Positions 1 to 5,927 are shown, numbered from the stretch's first letter. The stretch: 8,774 nucleotides of DNA from Methylovulum sp. (GCA_004299465.1 SCST01000023.1:1-8774), one strand, 5' to 3'. Notes: a model not told the origin generated them from the letters alone. Program-made: numbers and translations.

Positions 1-589
1 CGCCCTTGTTGTTGAATTTTGGAATGGCTACGGCTTGCAAGCCGCCTGCACCGATAATCATGCCTTTCAATTTGCCTTTGACGGCGGAAAAATCGCTACG
101 GTAACGCGGGTTGACGGGCGGGGCTTCTTGCCCGTCGGTGATAAAGACGGGATGGGTGTCGAGTTTTTGCAGCATTTCCAGCGTGTTCAGCAAGCCACCG
201 GCGATACGGCTGTCGGCGGCCCAGGCCATGCGCCAATCGACTTTTGCCAAGGCCGCATCGATGTCGTTATAGCCTTGACAGACTTCTATCGGCTCGAATA
301 ACAAGGCCGAGCGCCGTTCGGTGAACAAGCCCAAACCGACTTTGGACTGGCACGGCAGTTTTGCCAGCAATCCGCGTAATGTTTGCTTGACATACTGCAA
401 ACGGCTGACGCTTTGATCGCCCATCTTGTAATCGGCGGCATTCATGCTGCGGGTGATGTCGATGATGAAGGTGTAATTGTAGACAGGGCGCGACTGTATT
501 TGCTCGGGACGCGCGAACAGCACCAGCATGGCGGTAAGAGCCAGGCTTAGGCACCATAAGCGGTAATCTTGATAAATTTTTGATGGCAT
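1..589 (-). CDS. mxaL: MxaL, membrane-anchored vWA-domain protein (partial, C terminus missing)
   Basis: The frame starts at the ATG at 589 (MPSKIYQDYRLWCLSLALTA) and runs open to the left edge, 196 residues, so the C terminus lies outside the window. A membrane helix at about 11-26 precedes a vWA domain whose MIDAS is FIIDITRSMN (Asp44, Thr46, Ser48). Here Thr replaces the first Ser of DxSxS, an allowed variant. A later strand HPVFITDGQEAPP supplies the other conserved Asp. Known work in methylotrophs places MxaL with MxaA and MxaK in calcium insertion. The leader has only a weak ribosome site (AAGA), and 71 bases separate it from mxaK, containing GTTAC-type words repeated three times but no convincing hairpin or promoter. 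Identity rests on the vWA character plus operon position. Confidence 0.9.
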   Translation of the reverse strand, partial: MPSKIYQDYRLWCLSLALTAMLVLFARPEQIQSRPVYNYTFIIDITRSMNAADYKMGDQSVSRLQYVKQTLRGLLAKLPCQSKVGLGLFTERRSALLFEPIEVCQGYNDIDAALAKVDWRMAWAADSRIAGGLLNTLEMLQKLDTHPVFITDGQEAPPVNPRYRSDFSAVKGKLKGMIIGAGGLQAVAIPKFNNKG

Positions 590-660
590 CGATGTTGTCT
601 TAGTTACTGATTTTACGCTCGTTACTCCCTACGCGTCGGGCAAGGCTCTGAACAGTTACC

Positions 661-1218
661 TTATGGCAAGCCCCTGGGAAATCCCGGCACCGTTGTCCAT
701 AGCTGTGATTTCTGGTTAACCGGGCTATCCTCTTCGCTGCTTACCTTGTCCATTTCCGGTAACAAACGCATCGCGACTTCAAGGTTGTACTTCGCGTCCC
801 AAAACCGGCTGTCCAAGGCCAAAGCCTCCCGATAAGCCTGTTTCGCCAACGCGGCCAGCGGCATCGCATCGTTAACCGCCATCGCCTCGGTTTTGGCTAT
901 CGCCAGGTGCAGATAAATATTGCCGAGGTTGTAGCGAATTTTCGCTTGCAATACGGGGTCTGGCGCATCGAGGATCAGGTTCAAGGTTGCCAGGGCTTCA
1001 TCGTAGCGTTGCCGCCTTTTTAACGCCAGCGCCCGCGCCAACCGGACTTCCGGCACGGCGTTGACGACTTTATCCAGCGTGATTTCTTGCCCTGCGGACA
1101 AAGCAATCATCAATCCGTTCGTCCGCGCTATGCCGACTAAGCGCCACAATTGCGCCGACATCGCCCCGACGCCCAGCAACAACACGCCCCATAAGGCAAG
1201 ATGTTTCAAAGATTTCAC
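661..1218 (-). CDS. mxaK: MxaK, membrane-anchored TPR-like maturation protein
   Basis: The product has 185 residues from the GTG at 1218, which overlaps the mxaC stop as GTGA and has GAGG about 7 bases upstream. A TTG five codons earlier is possible but has no ribosome site. One membrane helix near the N terminus (about 7-22, LALWGVLLLGVGAMSA) is followed by TPR-like helices: RLARALALKRRQRYDEALATL, KIRYNLGNIYLHLAI and AYREALALDSRFWDAKYNLEVAMRLLPEM. These are typical of BatB/E-like partners of vWA proteins. The tail ends PGFPRGLP, a conserved-looking end I associate with MxaK. MxaK is among the proteins (A, K, L) tied to calcium insertion in methanol dehydrogenase. It is followed by a 71-base gap before mxaL, the largest inside the S-L block. 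Confidence 0.9.
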   Translation of the reverse strand: MKSLKHLALWGVLLLGVGAMSAQLWRLVGIARTNGLMIALSAGQEITLDKVVNAVPEVRLARALALKRRQRYDEALATLNLILDAPDPVLQAKIRYNLGNIYLHLAIAKTEAMAVNDAMPLAALAKQAYREALALDSRFWDAKYNLEVAMRLLPEMDKVSSEEDSPVNQKSQLWTTVPGFPRGLP

Positions 1219-2192
1219 CGTCTCGCCTCGCAAAATTTTACCATCAGCAGCAAGGCCAGCAGCCCGGTCGCCGATAAATAACAGCTAGCCGACAAATCCT
1301 GCCTCGGGATGCGCTCGCGGTAATGCAGCGACGCCTGTTCCAGGCGGTTGATGTCGGCTATCGCTTGCCGCATCGCATCGGGGCTTTCGGCCTGGTAAGC
1401 CTGGTACGGAATAGCCAGGCTGGAAAAAAACAAATGCAGGTAGCGTTCCGGCATAGACCCGGCGTTATCGTCCCGCGCATCTTGCGGCTTATCGAACAAG
1501 CCAGGACTGTTGGCGGTGCGTAAAAACAACCAGTACAAACGAACTTGCTGCTGCTTGAAATATCGGCGCAATTGCAATTCGCTGTCCGGGTCTATCGCTG
1601 CCGCACCGTCGGATACCAGCAGCACAATCCGCGAGCCGCTTAAAGGCTGGTCGGCAAACAGTTCCAAGGCCATGCCCAGGCCTTTGCTGACATGCGTGTA
1701 GGCCAAGGCGGGCGTGGCGGTGGCGTCGATCGCCGCTTGTATCGCCTGTTTGTTTTCGGTCAGCGGCAACACAAACAGCGGCGCGGTACTGTATTCGGCG
1801 ATGCCCAGCAAATCATGCGGGCGTTGTCTGACAAATTCACCGAGCAAACGCCGCGCCGCCGTGGCTTTGGATTCGTCCGCCCCTTCCGGCGTTTTGCCTG
1901 CAAAGGTGTTGTCCATGCTGTTGCTGCGATCCAGCAACAACACGATATTGGCGCCGTAACCGATACGTTCGCGGCTTTGTTCGGTTCGGTGCAGGCCCGC
2001 CAGCCCCAAGACCAATGCGGCAATAGTCGCCATGCCGCACAGGCGTAGCAACACGGAAATCACGTTGGACAAGGGGTCTGGCGGCAGCATCGCCAGCCAC
2101 GGATAAGTCGTGGGACGAATACCGTTGTTAAACAGCGGCAACAACGTCAATAACAAGCCGGCTAATAGCCACGGCGTGTCCACGGCAAGCAT
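1215..2192 (-). CDS. mxaC: MxaC, membrane-anchored vWA-domain protein
   Basis: The product has 325 residues with a BatA-like layout. An N-terminal helix (about 6-21) and a second helix (about 44-67) come first, then a periplasm- or cytoplasm-facing vWA domain, then a C-terminal helix (about 304-319, LSATGLLALLLMVKF). The MIDAS is visible as NIVLLLDRSNSM (Asp88, Ser90, Ser92), with a likely Thr166 (YTHVSKG) and Asp195 (LLVSDGA). It is therefore predicted to bind a divalent metal. MxaC is one of the vWA partners of the MxaR ATPase in the mxa operon. I take the ATG at 2192, one codon after a possible GTG, because GGAGG lies six bases upstream of it; it overlaps the mxaA stop as TGATG. It overlaps mxaK by 4 bases if mxaK starts at GTG 1218. 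Confidence 0.93.
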   Translation of the reverse strand: MLAVDTPWLLAGLLLTLLPLFNNGIRPTTYPWLAMLPPDPLSNVISVLLRLCGMATIAALVLGLAGLHRTEQSRERIGYGANIVLLLDRSNSMDNTFAGKTPEGADESKATAARRLLGEFVRQRPHDLLGIAEYSTAPLFVLPLTENKQAIQAAIDATATPALAYTHVSKGLGMALELFADQPLSGSRIVLLVSDGAAAIDPDSELQLRRYFKQQQVRLYWLFLRTANSPGLFDKPQDARDDNAGSMPERYLHLFFSSLAIPYQAYQAESPDAMRQAIADINRLEQASLHYRERIPRQDLSASCYLSATGLLALLLMVKFCEARR

Positions 2193-3082
2193 CACCGCCC
2201 TCCCTGTTCAATGTCCAAACATAAAGCGCAGGCTGCGCGGCATCGCGCCACGGTATCGGCGGGGCTATCGCCCCTCGCAAAAAAATACTGGTTAGAGGCC
2301 TGGAAAAACCATTCCAACTGCGGGCCGGCGCATTGGTATTGCGGATGGCGCCGGTAAAAATCCGCCAACTGATGCCGGAACAACGGCGCGCCGTTGACGG
2401 CGTTCAATGCCTGGTGCAGCACGCTCAAAGCCTCTTCGCTTTGCCGCTCCGAACAGCGCGCCAATTGTTTGCCGGCTTGTTTGAAAATACGCCGCTTCGG
2501 CAAACCCGGCAGACAGCCATGCAGATAAGCCAAATACACTGCGCTGTACAGCGTGACGACCGCCGCCGCTGCCAAACCGTACAGCGCGCCGTCGTTGTTT
2601 AACAGCGGCGGTACGGCATCGGGACGCAGGTACTGCCCGGATTCGTCCTTCCTGATCGATAGCTCGCGTAGCGGCGATAATGTGAAATGCCAGGCAGGAA
2701 CGGCTTGCGTGGCGGTGTTGCCGCCTTGCGCCAACGCCAAGTCAAAACCGGGGATAGTCAACATCTTGACTTCCAGCGGCGCGTAAAAGGCTTGGTAGAC
2801 CAGGTCTATTTCATAATGGAACCCGCCGCTGATTTTTTGCTCGCTGATTGCCAGCCGATTCAGGTTAAGCCAGCGCTTGATCGCCCCGCGCTTCGGCAAT
2901 GCGCCGCGTTGCAGTTGCACGCCGTTGCGGGTTTCGAGAATAATCCGGTGGCGAATTTCATCGCCGTTGACATAGCCGAACGGGCGCGGGGCCAGAAATT
3001 GAAAATTGCTGACCGGGGCTAGGGGCGCATCGCTACAGGCGAGTAAGCACAGCGGCAGCAGGATCATCACAAGCGCTTTCAT
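2192..3082 (-). CDS. mxaA: MxaA, membrane/lipoprotein factor for methanol dehydrogenase maturation
   Basis: The protein has 296 residues from the ATG at 3082. I prefer this over a TTG five codons upstream, because the ATG has GGAAGAG six bases before it and overlaps the mxaS stop as ATGA. The N terminus MKALVMILLPLCLLAC ends in a good lipobox (LLAC, Cys16), suggesting lipidation and anchoring on the periplasmic side. A periplasmic domain of about 150 residues follows. A membrane helix at about 168-187 (YGLAAAAVVTLYSAVYLAYL) comes next, then a basic C-terminal domain (KRRIFKQAGKQLARC...) that should be cytoplasmic. In methylotrophs MxaA, with MxaK and MxaL, is linked to calcium insertion into methanol dehydrogenase. 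It overlaps mxaC by one base (TGATG). A Cys-rich tail (CRAACALC, 281-288) is notable. Confidence 0.92.
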   Translation of the reverse strand: MKALVMILLPLCLLACSDAPLAPVSNFQFLAPRPFGYVNGDEIRHRIILETRNGVQLQRGALPKRGAIKRWLNLNRLAISEQKISGGFHYEIDLVYQAFYAPLEVKMLTIPGFDLALAQGGNTATQAVPAWHFTLSPLRELSIRKDESGQYLRPDAVPPLLNNDGALYGLAAAAVVTLYSAVYLAYLHGCLPGLPKRRIFKQAGKQLARCSERQSEEALSVLHQALNAVNGAPLFRHQLADFYRRHPQYQCAGPQLEWFFQASNQYFFARGDSPADTVARCRAACALCLDIEQGGR

Positions 3083-3939
3083 GGCGTTCTCTTCCAAAAG
3101 TAATGTTGAAGTTGCGCCGCGCTGTAGCGATCCTCTAAAAACACCGGCTCGCTACCGAAGCCTCGGAAATAAGCCTGCAATTGCCGCCGCCGTTGCTCGA
3201 ACGCTTGCCCGATTTTCCGCCGCAACACCGGACGCATCAACAGCGTCCGTGTGGAACGGTTTTCGCTGTCCTGAAAACTGACCAGGCCCCATGCCGGTAA
3301 ATCCTGGTATTCGCTACGTTGCCACGACACCAAAGGCACGACATCATGTTGCCGCAAACGGTGTAACAACGGTGCCAACGTGTTTAAGTCGTAATGAAAA
3401 TCGGACAGTAAAAACAGCAAAGACGGGCTTGCCGGCAAATAAGGCAGGGCATTTTGCCAGCGCGGGTGTTGCGGTTCAAAGCGGGCGCTTTGCAGCCGGC
3501 GGATTAAGGAGGCGATCGCCCCGCGCTGCCTGCACTGCATTAAGTCATAACGTTGTTCGACCGTCGCACCGCAGGCAATAAAACTGAAACTGTCCCCATA
3601 GCTGAAGGCCGATTCGGCAATGGAAGCGAGACAATCTAAAAACACCTGTTGCTTGTTGGCGTCGCCGCTGTTCATCGAAGCCGACCTATCCGCTAAAAGC
3701 AGCACCTCTATCACGCTATGTTGTTGGTATACCCGTACCCGATACTGTTCAAACACATCTAGCACACTCGCCCGCAAGTCGATACGCCTGGGGTCGGGAT
3801 AGGCAATGAGCGGCTCATGGCGTTTAAACAAGCGACCGCTGCCGACCATGCGCCCCGCATGCGCGCCGGGATACACCCTGGTGCCGGGCATTGCCAAACG
3901 GTATTGGAATATTTCGGGTTGACGGTTTGCCATAGCCAT
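3079..3939 (-). CDS. mxaS: MxaS, DUF58/vWA-like protein
   Basis: This 286-residue protein without signal peptide or clear membrane segment is probably cytoplasmic. The N-terminal part (PGAHAGRMVGSGRLFKRHEPLIAYPDPRRIDLRAS, about 24-58) follows the DUF58 pattern. It is followed by a vWA-like domain opening with VIEVLLLADRSASM, where Asp84, Ser86 and Ser88 form the MIDAS DxSxS. A second strand LLFLLSDFHYD supplies another acidic position. DUF58 proteins are commonly encoded beside MoxR ATPases and vWA proteins, as here, and mxaS is known from methylotroph mxa operons. The ATG at 3939 follows the previous stop by 3 bases and has no real Shine-Dalgarno site, so translation probably depends on ribosomes finishing the upstream gene; an ATG two codons later is equally possible. 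It overlaps mxaA by 4 bases (ATGA). Confidence 0.92.
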   Translation of the reverse strand: MAMANRQPEIFQYRLAMPGTRVYPGAHAGRMVGSGRLFKRHEPLIAYPDPRRIDLRASVLDVFEQYRVRVYQQHSVIEVLLLADRSASMNSGDANKQQVFLDCLASIAESAFSYGDSFSFIACGATVEQRYDLMQCRQRGAIASLIRRLQSARFEPQHPRWQNALPYLPASPSLLFLLSDFHYDLNTLAPLLHRLRQHDVVPLVSWQRSEYQDLPAWGLVSFQDSENRSTRTLLMRPVLRRKIGQAFEQRRRQLQAYFRGFGSEPVFLEDRYSAAQLQHYFWKRTP

Positions 3940-3942
3940 CGC

Positions 3943-4557
3943 TTATTGTTGGCTGACGATCAACAAAACCACCAAAGCCGTATATAGGCCGTAGGCAGGC
4001 CAGGTATATTTGCCCAATTGCCTGAATAGCCATTGCAGCAATACGCTGTCCGGTTGGGCCAGCGCTTGGGCGCTACACCACCATAAGGCATTGAGCAAGG
4101 GCAGCATCAGCAGCACGACTAAACCGTTGCCGCCAAGGAACAAACCGCTCCATGCCGCGGGATACGCCCCATCAGCCAGCCGCAAGATGATTTGCGCCGC
4201 TAAAATACCCCAAGCCGTTGCCCCTAGCGTAAATGTCAACAGGAAAAGCCGGCAATTGATGCGGCACAAACAGTTCGCGGGCTTTATCCATGCGCCCGAT
4301 TGCCGGGACAACCAAACAACAGGCAGCGTCAGGCACAGCACTAACAGGCTGCTGATACTCAACAAGTCCCAGAATTTCGGGCTGATGGCTTCGTTGACCG
4401 CCCCGACATAGTAGGCGGCATAAGGCGCGGGTTCCTGGTTGTCCAAGCCTTCGGCAATGATGACGGCAAGCAGGCCTAAACCCGCGTAGCTTAGGCTTGC
4501 CAAGCGTAACGCGGCGAGGTCTAGCGCCGATTTGAAAAACTCGATAGTGTTATTCAT
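3943..4557 (-). CDS. Unrecognised membrane protein with about five helices, between mxaR and mxaS
   Basis: This 204-residue protein is not part of the classical mxaFJGIRSACKL list and I do not recognise its family. Hydrophobic segments lie at about residues 22-37, 64-85, 104-127, 138-160 and 183-201. Short polar loops join them, including an acidic first loop (EGLDNQEPAPY) and a Cys-rich loop (CLCRINC, 97-102). There is no signal peptide, enzyme motif or haem-binding CXXCH. The ATG at 4557 lacks a good ribosome site, and a palindrome (4583-4604) lies in its leader. Its stop lies 3 bases before the mxaS start, so it is almost certainly co-transcribed and coupled with mxaS. Position suggests it is a membrane partner of the MxaR/S/A/C/K/L assembly system; that role is inferred from context only. 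Existence of the gene is well supported by length, hydrophobic pattern and tight packing. Confidence 0.85.
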   Translation of the reverse strand: MNNTIEFFKSALDLAALRLASLSYAGLGLLAVIIAEGLDNQEPAPYAAYYVGAVNEAISPKFWDLLSISSLLVLCLTLPVVWLSRQSGAWIKPANCLCRINCRLFLLTFTLGATAWGILAAQIILRLADGAYPAAWSGLFLGGNGLVVLLMLPLLNALWWCSAQALAQPDSVLLQWLFRQLGKYTWPAYGLYTALVVLLIVSQQ

Positions 4558-4582
4558 GTGGATGTGTGCCCGTTTATGCTCG

Positions 4583-4604
4583 TTCCCAAGCTCCTGCTTG
4601 GGAA
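4583..4604. repeat. Palindromic repeat, 9-bp arms (TTCCCAAGC / GCTTGGGAA)
   Basis: Perfect 9-bp arms at 4583-4591 and 4596-4604 surround the loop TCCT. It lies 26-47 bases upstream of the start codon of the downstream membrane-protein gene, so in mRNA it would form a stem in that gene's leader. The core CGTTCCCAAGCT recurs at 4677-4687 and, inverted and diverged, at 4868-4880. Confidence 0.7.
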
Positions 4605-4613
4605 TGTGGTATT

Positions 4614-4629
4614 GGAAGCTCTAGCTTCC
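4614..4629. repeat. Palindromic repeat GGAAGCT-CT-AGCTTCC
   Basis: There are perfect 7-bp arms (4614-4620 and 4623-4629) with a 2-base centre. It appears to be a shortened relative of the neighbouring palindromes that share the AAGCT-NN-AGCTT core. Confidence 0.55.
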
Positions 4630-4652
4630 TGTCATTTGTGTCCGTGGATACA

Positions 4653-4668
4653 CGAAGCTGGAGCTTCG
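4653..4668. repeat. Palindromic repeat CGAAGCT-GG-AGCTTCG
   Basis: There are perfect 7-bp arms (4653-4659 and 4662-4668) with a 2-base centre. It ends 5 bases before the left terminal repeat of the 208-bp unit and shares the AAGCTGGAGCT core with that repeat, suggesting common origin. Confidence 0.55.
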
Positions 4669-4710
4669 ACTACCGCGTTCCCAAGCTGGAGCTCTCATCG
4701 TTATACACAA

Positions 4711-4736
4711 CGCTGTCCCGTCTCTGTGGGGCAGCG
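4711..4736. repeat. Short inverted repeat inside the 208-bp unit
   Basis: CGCTGTCCC (4711-4719) pairs with GGGGCAGCG (4728-4736), with one G-T wobble, around an 8-base loop. It sits directly inside the left terminal repeat and before the perfect 23-bp palindrome. Confidence 0.5.
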
Positions 4737-4747
4737 ACAATCCCCCT

Positions 4748-4800
4748 GTAGGGCGTGCCGTGCGCGCCTTGGGAGCTAAGGCGCGCACGGCACGCCCTAC
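4748..4800. repeat. Perfect 23-bp inverted repeat with 7-base loop
   Basis: The arms 4748-4770 and 4778-4800 (GTAGGGCGTGCCGTGCGCGC followed by CTT, and its exact reverse complement) enclose GGGAGCT. There are no mismatches over 23 bp, and the arms are mostly G+C. Perfect conservation of both arms suggests either recent arrival or selection on the structure. In RNA from either strand this would be an extremely stable stem. No T-run follows in the operon direction, where the next bases are AGGGGGATTG. Confidence 0.85.
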
Positions 4801-4805
4801 GTTGT

Positions 4806-4827
4806 ATTCCGACATCTCTGCCGGAAT
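4806..4827. repeat. Short inverted repeat ATTCCG / CGGAAT
   Basis: ATTCCG (4806-4811) and CGGAAT (4822-4827) enclose a 10-base loop. The surrounding sequence, with reverse complement CGTCATTCCGGCAGAGATGT, resembles a multi-copy intergenic palindrome type seen in various proteobacteria; that resemblance is from memory and not tested. Confidence 0.45.
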
Positions 4828-4895
4828 GACGGTCTCCCGCAGACTTGTGTATAAAGATGAGAGCTGAAGCTTAGGAACGCGCCGACGAGCCGAAC

Positions 4896-5912
4896 TCACG
4901 GCGCGGCAATTTGCCCCAGAATACGGTTAATCAATTCAGGCATCAGTTCCGCTTTGCGATAGGCGTACATCGGGCTGAAAAATATCCGGTGCGCCATCGT
5001 CACTTGATAAACCGCCTGTAAATCCTCAGGCAATAAATTGTCGCGCCCTTCCAGCCAGGCGCGGGTTTTCGCGGCGCGGATAAAATAACTCATGCCGCGC
5101 GGACTGGCCCCGGCCAGGATCAGTTCCGCCATGTCCACATCATCCAGCCGGATGCCGTAATCGGCGGGGCGATGCGAGGCCTTCCACAAAGCCAACGCGT
5201 ATTCGCGGAGCTTGCCGCTGCTCTGGATTTGTTGCTGGATGCCGGCGGCGACGTCATTCAGCGCGTAATAGGCGATCTGTCCGGACGGCATGTCCAGCAC
5301 CAGCTGGTCGGTGTCATGGTAGCGCGGGTTAAACATCAGCTCTTGCAGCACGCTATCGTCCGTTGGCGTGTCGATGCTGATCTCGAACATAAACCGGTCT
5401 TTCGCGGCGGCAGGCAGTTCAAAGGTCTCTTCGCGCTCGACGCGGTTGCGGTCGGCGAACACTTGCAGATACGGCAAGCGATGCACTTGGTTGAACGCGC
5501 TGACACTGCGTTCCGCCATCGCGCGCAACAACAAGGCATGCACTTGCGGACGGGCGCGGTTGATTTCGTTAAAAAAGAAAGTCGCCAAGCGTTCACCGTG
5601 GCTTAGCAAGGGGCCGGCATCGACACGCGGCTTGCCGCCTGCGTCCAGGTAAGTGTAATAAACCAGATCAGCGGGCATTAAATCGATCGTGCCTTCGACA
5701 CGCTGGTAATCACCGCCCAAGCCATGCGTGACAGCACGCAGCAAGGTGGTTTTACCAACGCCGACATTGCCCTCCAACAAGACATGCCCACGGGAAAAAA
5801 CCGCCAACATTAAATGGCGCACGGCGCTTGCCTGCCCGATCACAATCTGGTTGAGTTGTTGTTCAAAACGTAGCGCGCTTTCGCGCCAGTCGTTCAATTG
5901 ATAATTGGTCAT
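4896..5912 (-). CDS. mxaR: MxaR, MoxR-family AAA+ ATPase
   Basis: This is a 338-residue cytoplasmic ATPase of the MoxR family, whose members act as chaperone-like machines together with vWA proteins encoded nearby. Walker A is GNVGVGKTT (residues 48-56, Lys54). The Walker B/family signature is TFFFNEINRARPQVHALLLRAMAERS from about residue 111, where the usual Asp-Glu is Asn115-Glu116. A sensor-1-like segment VFADRNRVEREETFELP and the arginine-bearing KDRFMFEI follow. The C-terminal lid contains the typical ILAGASPRGMSYFIRAAKTRAWLEGR. In methylotrophs mxaR lies between the structural genes and the vWA genes and is taken to power activation of methanol dehydrogenase. The ATG at 5912 is the first start after an in-frame TAA. 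Its GGAG lies 11 bases upstream and can pair with CTCC beside the start codon. A palindrome-filled gap follows the stop. Confidence 0.95.
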   Translation of the reverse strand: MTNYQLNDWRESALRFEQQLNQIVIGQASAVRHLMLAVFSRGHVLLEGNVGVGKTTLLRAVTHGLGGDYQRVEGTIDLMPADLVYYTYLDAGGKPRVDAGPLLSHGERLATFFFNEINRARPQVHALLLRAMAERSVSAFNQVHRLPYLQVFADRNRVEREETFELPAAAKDRFMFEISIDTPTDDSVLQELMFNPRYHDTDQLVLDMPSGQIAYYALNDVAAGIQQQIQSSGKLREYALALWKASHRPADYGIRLDDVDMAELILAGASPRGMSYFIRAAKTRAWLEGRDNLLPEDLQAVYQVTMAHRIFFSPMYAYRKAELMPELINRILGQIAAP

Positions 5913-5913
5913 A

Positions 5914-5927
5914 GGAGAAAAAACTCC
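5914..5927 (-). promoter_or_regulatory. mxaR ribosome site inside a short self-complementary hairpin
   Basis: The leader reads GGAG, six T, CTCC, one T, then the ATG of mxaR. GGAG (5927-5924) is the only ribosome-binding sequence near the start and is complementary to CTCC (5917-5914). A 4-bp stem with a U6 loop could mask it. The stem is short, so any effect would be mild; the pairing is seen and the regulatory effect is inferred. Confidence 0.3.

Larger units (their letters stand above)
4674..4881. repeat. 208-bp MITE-like unit with 37-bp imperfect terminal inverted repeats
   Basis: The left end (4674-4710, beginning CGCGTTCCCAAGCTGGAGCT) is the reverse complement of the right end (4845-4881) at 33 of 37 positions. 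Between them lie 134 bases holding three further inverted repeats: 4711-4736, 4748-4800 and 4806-4827. No transposase or open frame is present, so it resembles a non-autonomous miniature element or a composite of dispersed palindromic repeats. No clear target-site duplication flanks it, which weakens the transposition interpretation. Family membership cannot be decided without a genome-wide search. Confidence 0.55.
4558..4895. other. Palindrome-dense noncoding insert splitting the operon after mxaR
   Basis: This 338-base region contains no believable gene. Its open frames exist only because the palindromes lack stops. It is made of at least six inverted repeats in series, several sharing an AAGCT-NN-AGCTT core with CGTTCCCAAGC flanks, plus a large nested unit (4674-4881). 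It separates mxaR from the remaining maturation genes in an otherwise compact operon, so transcripts crossing it would carry several strong stems. No T-run terminator was found in the sense direction. Confidence 0.75.

Noticed and set aside
267..557. 96-codon minus-strand frame at the left end
   Set aside because: It overlaps the real MxaL frame, which has a membrane helix and vWA MIDAS motif. The 96-codon frame is Arg/His-rich with no such features.
4748..4800. Intrinsic (Rho-independent) terminator after mxaR
   Set aside because: The stem is ideal, but no run of T follows on the minus strand (next bases AGGGGGATTG). On the plus strand the stem is followed by GTTGTATTCC, which also lacks a T-run.
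4581..4881. CRISPR array
   Set aside because: The repeats are palindromes of unequal length and spacing, in both orientations, without uniform spacers or cas genes.
4660..4890. Target-site duplication around the 208-bp unit (CGAC at 4667-4670 and 4883-4886)
   Set aside because: The match is only 4 bases and is not adjacent to the repeat ends at equal distances, so chance is the simpler explanation.
4621..4899. 92-codon minus-strand frame through the palindromic region
   Set aside because: It consists almost wholly of inverted-repeat sequence, overlaps the end of mxaR, and has no ribosome site or protein-like composition. It is open by chance.
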